Of a DNA stretch of 64,000 nucleotides, positions 41,984 to 54,400 are shown piece by piece (the first letter of the stretch is position 1; each line of letters opens with the position of its first letter). The position numbers and the translations under genes are program-made. Source of the DNA: Oxyruncus cristatus (Eukaryota > Chordata > Aves > Passeriformes > Cotingidae); assembly GCA_013399855.1 (NCBI GenBank), contig VXAY01001000.1, forward strand, positions 109,996-173,995, written 5' to 3'. Under the pieces are notes generated by a model. The model saw only the letters and a program-made list of their open reading frames with translations, was not told the DNA's origin and did no database searches.

Positions 41984-43730
41984 CTGCAAGAGGTAGAACA
42001 AAACCACATTAGGAACACACACGAACAACATAAGAACTGAGTAGAGCATCCTCATACCCAGGTGCTGGTACACAAGGAAAAAATAGCCACCCATTAATGC
42101 AAACCAGTAACAACCATATGAAATATTTCACCTCTGTTCACCTCTGCTCATCTGCTCCCCTGACAATTCAAAGCAACTGCTTTCCATATGCATGAACAGG
42201 CCCACCTCAAATGGCTCTTTCAGATAAAACAGGTCAAGTCTGAGCAAGGCTGGGGCAGGCTGGAGTTTTGCACTTGGTGCTGGCTGTTGATTTACAGCCT
42301 TGTAAAGCAGGGATGTGCTTCCTTGGGAAACCCAGAAACCTTCGGTTGGCACCGAAGCACTGTGCCATGCACCAGCACAGAGTGCTCCAGCACAGGGCTG
42401 AAAGGAATGGGCAGGCTGGGAGAAGGGCTCCCCAAGGATCATCCTGTAAGTGCTGCTGAAAGCCTGACCTCCTCCAGAGCTCAGCAACCTTCATCCACCC
42501 GACTCATCTTCTAGAAAAAGGCACCTACGTATTTCCTCACACGTAACCAAAAGGAGATCCAACCCCGTTCTCCAACACTGGCAATACCCAAACCAAGCAC
42601 CAAGCAGCTGTTCATAAAGTGGGGAATGGAATTTCATTTTTTCCTCAGGTGGCTTGGTGTTGCCGTGGCTCTCTGAACCCACAGATGTGTTTTGCAAGGA
42701 GCCCAGCCCTCCCGCCACACAGACGGTTCTCTGAAAGCATCTATCAGATCAGGCCCCTGGCCAAAGCGTTTCATTACCTGGCTTCTCGATCCCACGGGGG
42801 AATAGCTGGGAGCTGCTTAGATTACAATACACCAGGCAGCTACATGAGCCAAACTGGAGGCAACTGAAAAGCTTCCAAGTTCATCAAGAAGGCACCCGGC
42901 AAACCAAGGTGCCTCCAGTTTCAGGCATCAGTGAGACAAGATGCTTAGGGGATTGCAGTTTTAGCCCTGGTGGATTTTAGGAGCTTAAATCCCCCTTTCT
43001 TTGCCAAATTTTGAGCCCAGCCTACATCATTCTGAAAATAAAGAGCTTACAGTAGATATGAGAAAAGAAGAATTCAGTTGTTACTGTCCAAAACATCTTT
43101 TCTCCTTCCCCACACACCCAAAGGACACAGATTCAAAGAACCCAAAAAGTAAGTCCTTATTATGATTAAAAAGGAAAAAGCAGAGTTATGATCAAATGTG
43201 CATGATTGCGTAGGAGCAAAAGTGAAGGTGAATTTTGCACTTATCAAAGCAGAGCAATCACAGCAGCACTGGCTGGGAGAGCCAGGGACTCTCTAGATGG
43301 GCTCCACGAAAACTTCAGCATCCTGTGCCAGCGAGCTGCCATCTGGGTCTGCAGCAAACTCCCTCCTGAGCTGCACAGAGATTGTGTGGCCAGGTCAAAT
43401 TCTTGCTCAAAACTGCAAGAAAACTGGAGCTGGGCAACAGATCTGCTGCTCTTTTACCACCAAAAGCCAGTACACACACTCGCTCCACCCTTTGCAAGGA
43501 GAAGGGGAAGTTCTCATAAGCAAATTAATTTATTTATGATCTCATAGTTAACGGAAACAAAGCAAAATTAGTAGTTACACTGAATAGGACTGAATTGTTC
43601 ACTCTGCCAGGAGCACATGTCCAGCTTTCAAATAAATAAACAAACCAATGAATAAGTAAATAAAGGTTGAGTATTTGAGGGAACATAAACTTGAAACTAC
43701 GACTTCCAGATGATCATAGTCTGTCTCCAA

Positions 43731-43785
43731 CAATTGGACTTGATGATCTTAGAGGTCTTTTCCAACCTCAATGATTCTACAATTC
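43731..43785 (+). mobile_element. short CR1 3' terminus
   Basis: Contains the CR1 ending TTGGACTTGATGATCTTAGA, followed by GGTCTTTTCCAACCTCAATG and ATTCTAC. Only the last 55 or so bases are recognisable. Confidence 0.85.
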
Positions 43786-45164
43786 AAACAAAAAAACCCC
43801 AAACCTGCTTTGAAATTATACCAGATAAAACTGATTTCAAGATTGTGTTATGGGTCAGGATAATTTAAGTTTTGATGAGTGATTCTCTGCGTGCAGTTAA
43901 AATAAGTCTTGGATATTGGATGTTTCATCTCCCTTTCCTCCACCTGCTGCAATGCTACACACAACCAATCCTCAAACCAACCAAAGGGGTTTCTAAAAGC
44001 TTGGTGTTGCTTTTGTTTTTATTACACAGAAATCAAACACGGGTTTGGAAGCAGACAGCTCAGGCCATCATTTCCTCTGAGCACCCAGACTTCCACTCCA
44101 GCAGACTCGAGGGAGAGGTTTAATCAACAGGCAGAGAGGTCATCTGACAACAAGCATTTTATATTAATCTGGAAATAGGCAGCATACATGCAACGCCTCT
44201 AGAATTCTTTACTGTGATGTTTTTGTCCTTGGCAGAAGAAATGTAAGCCACCCACTTCCAGGGAGGCTGCATGTTTCCACGCAGATAGACATCTCTTGGC
44301 TTCCATACCACTTCTGGGACACATCGCTCCTTCTTTTCCTAAATGTCTCCTTTCCCATGCAGTGGAGCCCGTCCAGGGCTGAGGATCCAGCTGCTGCCTT
44401 GGTGTTTTCCAGCACTCAGATCTTCAGGTGTTCCATTAACCAGGTCGGGACCATTGCCCACAGCCTGTGGCTGGAGCAGCAGAGTCAGCAGGGTACAGCG
44501 ACCCAGCCACGCTCCTCTTAATGCAGAAAATTGCTACTGTTTGTTTAAAAAACGTGGCATCAGTCCAGCTGATAAATTTACTGAATAAATGTATTTTAAG
44601 GACAAGTACAAACATCCGCAGTTCCAAATTCAGCTCATGAGTCTGTTCTTCCTATTTTGCACTTACCAAGAAAGATCAACATTTAGCCCTTGGGTATGGA
44701 AAACAAACGGGAAGGCTGCATGCAATTTTAGTGCACAAAAATGAATCCTTCACTGCTCTCTGCCACTATTCTTCATTATATACCTCAAAAGAACTTCTCC
44801 TATAACTTGTGTTGAGTCTGAAAATAATCATATTACCCTGGAATTGACCTTTATACCTATCAAAGGATGCCACAGAACCGGGCACAACACTAAGGCCAAA
44901 AATTCAAGAGAAAACAGCACTGCAGGTGCATCAGGACTAAGTATCACCTGGTGTTCCCTTTCCATCTCTAAGTATTTTAATGCCCTTAGTCATTAATCAG
45001 AGCCATCTTCTGCCACGAGCTGCAGTCCCTCCACAGCTCCTCTGGCACGACGGCTTCTTACTGTGGGAACCTGATCAGAGCACTCCCTATCTCAGACAAT
45101 CTGTTTCAAACACCCTCTCAGTTAAGGAACAACAGAGTGGGATTATTCATAAAGCACCATTTCC

Positions 45165-46257
45165 TTGAAGCCAGTTTATCAGGAAAGCTGTGACATGGTT
45201 GCCATCGTGGAGACACAGCGGGATGACTGGCACAACTGGAGTGCTGCCACGGATGGCTGAAAGCTCTTGGGAAGGGATAGGCAAGGAGAGGCATCGGGGT
45301 AGCCCTGTGCCTTAGGGATTTGATTGTCTGGAGTTTAATGATGCTGATGGTGGGGGTTGAGTGGTTACGGGTAAGAACTGGAGAAAGGCCAACAGGGCAG
45401 ATGGAAGTGGTCGGTGACCTGCTAACACCGCTCAGACACACACAAGTCCACGGGGCCGGATGGGATCCCCCCAAGGGCACTGAGGGAGCTGGCAGAAACG
45501 CTCACTGAGCCACTTTCCATCATTTACCAGCAGTCCCAGTGAACTGGGGAGGTCCCAGCTGACTGGAGGTTTAGCAAAAAAAAACCTCTACAAGAAGGGC
45601 TGGAGGAGAGATCTGGGGAACTACAGCCTGACCTTGGTGCCAGGGAAGGTCACAGGGCAGACCACGCTGAGTGTGATCACACAGCACGTACAGGGTAACC
45701 AGGAGCTCAGGCCCAGCCAGGACTGGTTTAGGAAAGGCAGGTCCTGCGTGATTAACCCGGCCTGCTTCTGCAATAAGGTGACCAGTTTAGTGGATGGGGG
45801 GGAAGGCTGTGGATGTGTCTATCTGTGCTTTGGTAAAGCCTTTGACACACAGCATTGTCCTGGAGAAACTGGCTGCTCATGGCTTGGACAGGTACACTCC
45901 TCACCGGGTTAAGAGCTGGCTGGATGTCTGGGCCCAGACAGCGGCGGAGAATGGAGTTAAATCCAGTTGGTGAGCAGTCACTGGTGTTCCCCAGGGCTCA
46001 GTCCTGGGCCAGTCCTGTTTAATGTCTTTATGGATGATCTGGACGAAGCGATCGAGTGCACCCTAAGTATGTCTGCAGGTGACACCAGGGTGGATGTGAG
46101 TGCTGGTCTGCTGAGGGCAGGAAGGCTCCACAGAGGGATCTGGACGGGCTGGATCGAGGCATTTAAAGGACGTGTTTCGTGGCAGTTTGGCAGTGCTGGG
46201 TTAGTGGCTGGGCTTGATCACCTTAGAGGGCCTTTCCAACTTAAGTGATTCTATGAA
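45165..46257 (+). mobile_element. CR1 LINE, 5'-truncated with internal deletion
   Basis: It starts in the endonuclease-coding part (the region of ATGACTGGCACAACTGGAGT), then jumps near 45410 to the reverse-transcriptase region (CACGGGGCCGGATGGGATCC), and ends in GAGGGCCTTTCCAACTTAAG then TGATTCTATG. A relic of the RT core reads GSVLGPVLFNVFMDDLDEAI. The usual aspartate pair after it is altered, and frameshifts and stops occur, so it is dead. Confidence 0.9.
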
Positions 46258-48238
46258 AAACTTTGGGAATTTCCTTCTTGTGCCTATCCGGATTAAAAAA
46301 AAAAAAAATCGAGTCCATCTTTGAACACATTTATTTCATTAACAGATAGTCATAGCTCACCTGACCTAGAAGTAACCCAGCAGAAATTGTCTATGTTTTT
46401 ATTAAAACTTTGTTGAGACAATTGTTAGAGGCCAAAAAGAAATAAATTAGAAAAGATGGTGCTGAGTAATTTAAATCCTCTATGGAGGGAGATTCACTAA
46501 AAAGCCCTGTCAGTCTTTTCATTCCAAATATCACTCAACTTCTGCTGCTGCTGTTCTGTAGAAGAAACAAGAACTGTTATGGTGCCTTTTGCATCTGGGT
46601 CATGACTCTGCTCAGGCTGTCTCTGCACATCCCTCCCGACAGCACTAAATAGCACTAAAGGAATTTTATTTCAGGAGACAAGCACAAACTTATCAGTTCT
46701 ACTATTGCTGTTGAGAGATGGGTGAAAAAAACATATATCATAGCCCAAACCCTAAATCATGCTCTAACCACATTCCTCCATTTTTGGCAACAACACTCAG
46801 TTGACACACACTGTACTTAAGAAGCAGACAGTCCTCAGACACAGTATGTTTGAGGCTTTTTTCTTTCCATGAGCAAGTCCAATGGGGTTTTCCAGTCTTT
46901 CAAAGGGCACTTACTGCTCTATTGATTGTTTTCATATTTCTTTCAGAATTTCACAAGGACACACTGAAGAAGAATTCTATTAAATGCACTGAAGCTATCA
47001 CACATTTCATTTCTTATTATAAAAGCTGCCTTCTCAGCTGAAGTCTGATGGACAAATAAGAATTAAGAAACAATTTTAATGCAGCATCTGGCTGTGTTCC
47101 TAACTTCTAAAAGTGCCTATACATAAAAATAAAATTAAATTAAATCCCCTAGTTCCCAGTACATAAAAAAAATTAAATCTTACAGCAAAATTGCTTCTCT
47201 CCGTTCATTTAATTAATTTAGAAAGCATTCCGTTTCGAACGCCTACATCTTGATCCCAGAACAACAAAAACAACCTAACACAGAATAGGCTTTAACTTCT
47301 GCCAATTACTTTTTCCTTCCTGACTTGCTACCTTCATCTACCCATCTGATTAACCCAAGCATTAGCATTTGGCTGGGACTCAGACCCGCGTGTTTTAACT
47401 GACTGTTGTGAAATCACTCACACTCTGCTTGCATAAGTCAACTTGCGTGAAACAGCCGGAGTGAGGACAGCGAGGAGAGATGTTTTGCCTCTGCCTCCTC
47501 CCCAGTAAAGAAGCCATGGCAAGAAGGGACACGCTTGCATAGAGTTTCTACATCAAAGAGCATTATCAACGATCTGAATTTGAACCAAAACTAACCCCTG
47601 TCTAGCCCTGAAAGGAGGCTTCACAGGCGACAAGTAGGGGAAATGCAAAGTTTCCACTTGTTATTAGGAAGGAAGAAGCGGTTTAGAGCAGCTTCACTTG
47701 TTTCAAAAAGAAGGGTGGGGTGAAAGTAAAAGGCAGAAAAGGTTTATGATTTGTATTTTGAGACAAGAGCATTGCAAACCTTCAGCAATGCCTGACCTGA
47801 AGGCAAAAATTGGACTGCCCTGCTCCCAGTGCGACACGGGAGCATTACAGGAGGAGAAACTGAGAAAATGTTCTTATTTCAAATTAATTCTCAGCCGGAG
47901 TCAAGGCAAGTCTGTTATATGGACTTACACAAGAATGCTTGGCCCAGCTTTTTTCCCCCTGATAAGCTGGTATGGAACGATTGCTACTAATACTTGTTAG
48001 TCACTTCAGTGCTGGGTGGCATCATAACGATGGCACTGCATGAGATTTCAACTCCCGTGTCCCAAAACGAACGGAGAATAATAGAGAACTGCAAAGATGA
48101 AATCATTCAAAGGAAATAAAGCACCTCGCAGAATTTACAAAATGCTCTCAGACTTGAGTACTAACGCAGAAAGCCCAAGAAGAATGAAATTCTCACAGAG
48201 TAAAAGTTCATAATTAAAGTTTGGGTTTTTTTTTTTTT

Positions 48239-48244
48239 TTTATT
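48239..48244 (-). terminator. RNF130: polyadenylation signal for the RNF130 reference-type transcript
   Basis: AATAAA on the minus strand, about 150 bases after the TGA at 48395-48397 and followed by an A-run. It would give a short 3' UTR; more distal signals exist at about 46663 and 46321. Confidence 0.45.
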
Positions 48245-48394
48245 TCTTCACTTTTTCCTTAATACAAAGCTTTGGCATCAGCAAATCTTATGAAAAAATA
48301 GAATGTACTAGATAATTGCTTGTGCTGCATGATCGATAAATGATGCATAAAAATAGGTGTCTCTCTCCGAGGCAATCGGCCGGAAAGCGTTTCT

Positions 48395-48410
48395 TCAATA
48401 CCATTCTGCT
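48395..48410 (-). CDS. RNF130: RNF130 reference-type terminal coding exon (5 codons)
   Basis: A long polypyrimidine tract and CCCCGCAG precede A GCA GAA TGG TAT TGA. Joined in phase 2 to the exon 51307-51400 this gives ...NANEAEWY, against human NANEVEWF. The match in length, phase and sequence identifies this tiny coding part of the last exon. Confidence 0.8.
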
Positions 48411-51400
48411 CTGCGGGGCAGGAAAAAAAAAAAGGAACAAAATATTTATGTTAAAGTTAATACTGCCAGTACTAAAAAAATAAAATAAATAAATAAAAAA
48501 AAAATTAGAAAAATCCTGTAAAAGTAAGCTAGTGAAAAGTGACTAATTATATAATTATACAAGGCCAGAGCATTAAGAGGGGTCTGTATTTGTCACGTCA
48601 TTCTCACTGGACAGCCAGAGGTCTGAGCACTTCTAAGCTTTCGAGGACACTTCATCTGCTACTGAAAACTTTCTCTAAGTGGTGCTAGCCAATATCTGGG
48701 CTTTTTGGGCTGAAACCCACAGTTATACAGTAATTTCTGACTGTTCCCTAAGCAGGAAGGCAAAATGTGCTTCTTCTGTTCCTTTCAAACACGGCCTAAA
48801 TCTTTTAACAGTAATACTGAAAGGATATTTTGAGACCAAGAGAAAGCAGCTGGTTCCTTATTTTCTTATCGCTGAGACAATGTTTACTTTTATCACAACC
48901 ATTTAAAAATGCCCATGTGTGTATATATACCTATACACAAACATACATATACACAGTTAAATATGGATATACTCACAACTCCAGAACTATTGCTCTAAAT
49001 AAATATCTTTAAGCTGAGGGAGGGACATAGAAAAAAAAAAAAAGGAACAGGATATGGTTTTAGGATAGGTGAGTTTTAAAGGAGAGTATTTGGCACCTTT
49101 TACTTGCATCAGCATATTACGTGACCTCATTCTTGCTACTGTTGTTTTCTGATAAGAAAAACTCCTCTGCTTGCTTTTGAAACACTACCATAACAAAGGC
49201 AGGGTATGCCAGCATTGCTTTTTATATGGAGAGCAGCATAAAAAGCAGCTATGCTGTTATGACATCTAATAGAAATTGCAGTGAGAAGGAGCTACCATAT
49301 ATCTGGCATGGTATTCAGCACAGAAAATGCTTTGTCTGGCACTGGGGAACACGAGGTGTCAATGAAACAATAAATCTAAGCATTAGTGTCATTTTAAACT
49401 GTCTAAAATGAGTAGCCAAACACAGCAGCACTTGTGGAGGCTGCTCAGACCCCAAAGGATTCAGACGAAGCTGAGCTGAGGTTAAAGGCTACAGCAAGGT
49501 ACCTCATTTACCCAAAAAAACGATTTTTGACAGCTCTGATTTCTGTGGTTGTGAGTTTGTTTAAATTTGCCTCAAGTATACACTTGTATGAGCTCACATT
49601 TCAATTCCTACCACTCGGGAAAGGTGCTCTCCTTGTGTCAGCACACCCTTTGTTTGTACTGAGGGAACCTCACTGTGGAAACGCTTCGCTGGAGGCCCAA
49701 GCTCCCTGCCAGTGCGAAGCAGCTTGTCCTTCCAGTAAAAACAGACCCAGATCCCACTGAGCAAAAGGCAACAAAAGAAGAGCTGCAAGGCAAGGCAGGA
49801 ATGCAGCTGCTATCGGTGCCCACATCTGGATGACACCACATGGGCTGCAGCTCCTCCTCCTTCCTAATGACGTGCAAGTGCCAGGAAATGCAGACATTCC
49901 CGTTCTACAGCTCCTCTTGCTCCATGCTTTCCCAAGCTACTCTTCTGGGCAGAGGAACTACGTTCAGCTGCAGCTTTGTTGCCAAGTTGCTGATTGAGGG
50001 ATGCAACTTCAAGATTTTGACAAATGGGGGAAAAAAAAAAAAAGTTATCAGGAGACTCGATAGGGTTATCTGAAGTTCTAAAGCTATTCTTCATGAAGGC
50101 CTTTTGGAATTAGCATGTGAAAAGAGGAGAAAAGGAAGATTTGCAACTTAGTGGTAATCAAAGATCCCTGATGACCAATGCTATGGCCTCTCCTGAAGAT
50201 GATTAGCTTGAGACTGTCTAAAATTTTACACTGGAGACCATTAGACATATTTACACCTTACTGAGAAGGACATCTTATACTTTCCAAATAGCAGTAAAAG
50301 TAAAAAAACTCCTTCTTTCTCTTATCTTGAGGGGAAAAAAAAAAAGAAAGAAGAAAATTATCTTTATAAAGTTACATTTCCAGGCTGCACAGCAGACTGC
50401 CTTTGAATCTGACCCCACTTCTGGCAGAGAGATCAACACACTAATGGAAACTCAGCTGCGTCAAGATGTTCAGAGATACAGAAAGATGTTGACACTTTGC
50501 CTTCCCAAGCAAATAAATAAATAAATAATGATCAAGCATATATCATGAGCCCAGATATTCCGTACATCTACATGAGAATAGCTAGATGTACCTAGATAAT
50601 AGATCTGCAGAATAGAGTTATACTTGCCCACACACAGAACTATAAAAAAAAGCGACTGAAAGTCATGTGCTAGGGTAATTTCTTGTCCAGCTTGTCTGAA
50701 GGGAGGCTGGGGGGTTCTATATAAATCAAGAAAGCATGGAAGCAAGTATCTCTTCATTTAAGAGAGAAGAAACAGCACTGCATTCATTGCTTTCATCTCT
50801 CCCTCTCCTAAGAGCAAAAAGGTAGTAGTTTTCTGTTTAAACACCTTGCTTTTCCTTAGCTGGAAGTTTGCCAACTAGGAATACAGATTTTTTTTTTTAA
50901 TATGAATTTGACTATAATATTGAGGTCAAAACTGTCAAAGGTAACTGCTGGTAGATTTTCCAGCTCTGCCAGGCAAATTTTGGACATGGAAATTTAATAG
51001 CAGAAATCTAATGTTTACCTAGACCATCGATCAAAACCTGAACATAAATATTTTCTATGTCCCCCATGTCATGTCTCCACTTAGCAAGGAGATTTCCTCA
51101 GACAATCCAGCTAAATATAAATTAAGAGGGCCTCTGGATGAAAACCTACAGTTAACAGACACACTTGCATTTGAGAAAAGCAGGAAAGGAACTTCATTCC
51201 TTGACAGCTGTTTTCCCCCTTCTCTATTCCCTTGGTATCTATTCCCAATGTTGTCCATGACACACACCCACCAGAAATACAGAGAAACAGCTGAATATTT
51301 ACTTACTCATTAGCATTCAAGCTAGCTGTGGCTTTGATGATCATGTAGCAGAGTGTAAGGGCACTGAGGAGGCCAAAACTGGCAATAATAAACCATTCTT

Positions 51401-54400
51401 CTGTTGACAAAGGAAAGGGAGCAAATCACTCGTGGGAGAAGGCTTATGTCAAAGCGATGCCAATATTTCCCTCAAACACCACTGGCGGAAGGCAAGAGGC
51501 TTCTAAGCCATGACTGGCCCCAGGAGGTGAAGCAGAAGGAGGTTAAGCCACAGAGTTACTGACGGGAGAAGGCTAGCAAAGAAGAAGTGGAGAGAGGTGC
51601 GGAAAAAAAGCATGGCACAACAATATTTCCTGGCTGAGCCCAAGGGTTAGTGATAAAGAAAGGTTACTTAACAATGTAAAGTGAAATGCAGGATCAAGGG
51701 AAAACGTAATGAAAACTCTGCCCACCCCCCCTCAAAGTCAGAAAGACTACTGTCAGGGTTGGGTTAGGTTTGGTGAGATGTGGCTCTTCACGCAAGTACA
51801 CCCAATGTACTGCCACACTACAATTGTGTCTTTGCCCTCTCCCTCCCGAATAAACATTATAGTGTTACTTAAAACTCAACAAAACCCAGGATTAGTTTGC
51901 CCAACGGTAAAACATAACTAGTTTTCTACTTAATAGGCAGAAATACACGTGGAAAAATAACTTCCAACATTAGTGTAGACATACAGACCCATTAAAAAAA
52001 TAAAACACAGTATAAAGAAGTCTATTATAAAAGAATGTTCACTATTCAAAGTTCTCCCTCCTCAAAATCAATTTGGCATATAGTAAGTCTGGAATACAAG
52101 CACTGTTGTTGAATATGGCTTTTGGTTTAACTCTCATGCATCAAAGAACGCATGTGTCATCCATAAACCCCAAACATTTCAACAGCCCTTTCTAAAGCTT
52201 TATTTTATAAACATTGTCAGAATGAACTGTTGCTGATTATTTCTTGTTTTACCCTGGCATCCCATCTGTGCACGAGCAGCGCTCCAGTTGGGAACAGACA
52301 GTAAACACACCTTCTGTAAAACCAATTAGTGAAAAGTGAAAACTACAGAGGTTTCCCACCCCTGACAAGGGAGCAGCACAGCAACAGATCCGCTCTTGTT
52401 CAATAGAGATGAGTGCAAGGTGAACCAAAGGTCAAACACCGGATGGCAAAGTCACTTAGTGGCTTTGTAGAGAATCTAGACTCCGTATATGGATTTTCCT
52501 TCTCAGATTAGGACATTTCTAGATACAGACTACGTTTTTCATAAGATGAGATTTTTTAAAATAAGACATTTACTTTGCTACAGCATCTGAAGAAACACCC
52601 AAATGGACTGCATCAGTTACAACAGTGTCACTGAGTTCAAAATCTAGACCATAGATGCACATAAACAAAATACAAGGAGAAAATTAGACTGTTGTACATG
52701 TGCATGGATTCTATTTTTGCAATTCAGCCAGCAAAACAACCATTCATGCATCAAGTTGAGACTGTACAGCATATGGAAAAATGATGCAATTCTACACATA
52801 CTGTATTCATTACAGTGCTATTGCACATTAAAAACCCTAGGTAAAATCCAGTGAGTGGAAATTTTCCATGCTGCTCTTACAGATAAGAGCTTGCAAGAAG
52901 CGCAGGAACAGTTTTCTGATGTTATAAAACACTTGGACAATACTCAAATGTTGGTACACCAAATGCTTTTTTTAATTCACAAATTTTGTAAGAAAAAACA
53001 CCTGCTAAGTGACGTCAGAGTTCCAGTAGCAATGTTCTCAGGGGAAAAAAACGTCTGCAGGAATAGTAATCAGCAAAAACATTTATATTTGTGTAAATTA
53101 TTGCACGTAATGTATTCCAAAAGGATAAATTATGGTTTTGGCAACCCAGACTATCGTCCTGGTTACCAAACTCAGGAAGGTTATTTTAGTGGCATTTTAG
53201 TTCATCCAGGGTTCTTTGCATGCAGATCTGAGTGGATATACCATTAATAATGGAAGTGTTGGCACTGTCTTACCTAGAGTTATTGGTTTCAATAAGGAGC
53301 AGATGCCTCTCGCAGAGACACCGAGGTCACCTTTGTCCCCTGCGGGGACATCCATCACCACGGCCCTGCAGCACAGAGCTACAGGAAGCCACGGAAGGGC
53401 ACTGGGAGCCAGAGGGAACTTACTCGTCACTGCGATGTTGATCTCTCCTGACCTCGGGGTCAGCTCGCCGTCCTGTGGCAGCTGGGACATGCCGGAGGTG
53501 CGCAGGGGCTCCAGGCTGAGGGAGCTGTCGGTGGCGAAGTCGCCGAGCGCCGAGCGCCGGCCGGCCGGCTGCCCCCGCGTGAGCCTCTCCATGTCAAAGG
53601 CTACGTTGTCTGTGCATGGCACGTTTGGCTGGGGGGGGTGGAAAAAACCCGACTCCACATTACCACGGGGAACGTTCTGCACTTAGCAAACCTATAAATT
53701 AAGTACAACCACACACACACACACTTTTTCAGCCGCTGCGGCTGTCCCTGAGGTCACACGGGAGAGAAACATGAGTTAACAACTTCCACCTTAAGGAGGT
53801 GGAGGAAGAAGCAGAAAAAAAAGGATTAAGATTCAAGGAAGGGACTCAAAAGGATTAAGATTCAAGGAAGGGACTCAAACACACCTGTTTCACAGCCTGT
53901 GCCTGTCTGGTTTAGCACAATGAGCCACGACAACGTATTTTGAATTCTACCGTATCCTCTTCTAAAAACCCAGGTATGGCATTAATTGCAAAAACGGATC
54001 ATCCACAATGTAAGTGCTACTATTTCTTAGAAATTTGCGACTGACACAGCTAAAAATGGAGGCCTGACTATTCTCGCTGGCTTGATTCAAAAGCCACTTT
54101 AGACAGTCTCTCCATATGTTCTTCTCTTCCTTCTGAAAAGAGCATCGTTCCCACTTCAGGATTTTTTTCCTCATATGGGAAAGATTAAAAAAATCCTCTT
54201 TGAGGTTCTTCACTGCTATCCCTTTATGAACTGGTCAACAAAAGCAGTCCTCAGGGATCCAAGAGGCCATGAACTGCTTGAGGAAAACTCATTGGCCTCA
54301 GCTAAGGCACGGTTTTTAATGTGCAAACAAATTTAAGATTGCCTACAGCAGACCACAAAAACAAGAGATTTACAGAGAAAATTTAACAAGGAAGGGCTGA

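Larger units (their letters stand above)
41984..48394 (-). other. RNF130 3' region/intron between alternative terminal exons
   Basis: Besides the two CR1 pieces there is AT-rich sequence with A-rich and TAAA-type simple repeats (43628-43668) and no recognised exon. Open frames in 45634-46248 belong to the CR1 copy. Confidence 0.5.

Noticed and set aside
53216..53686. Plus-strand open frame of 156 codons
   Set aside because: Shadow of the RNF130 exon 53424-53628 on the opposite strand.
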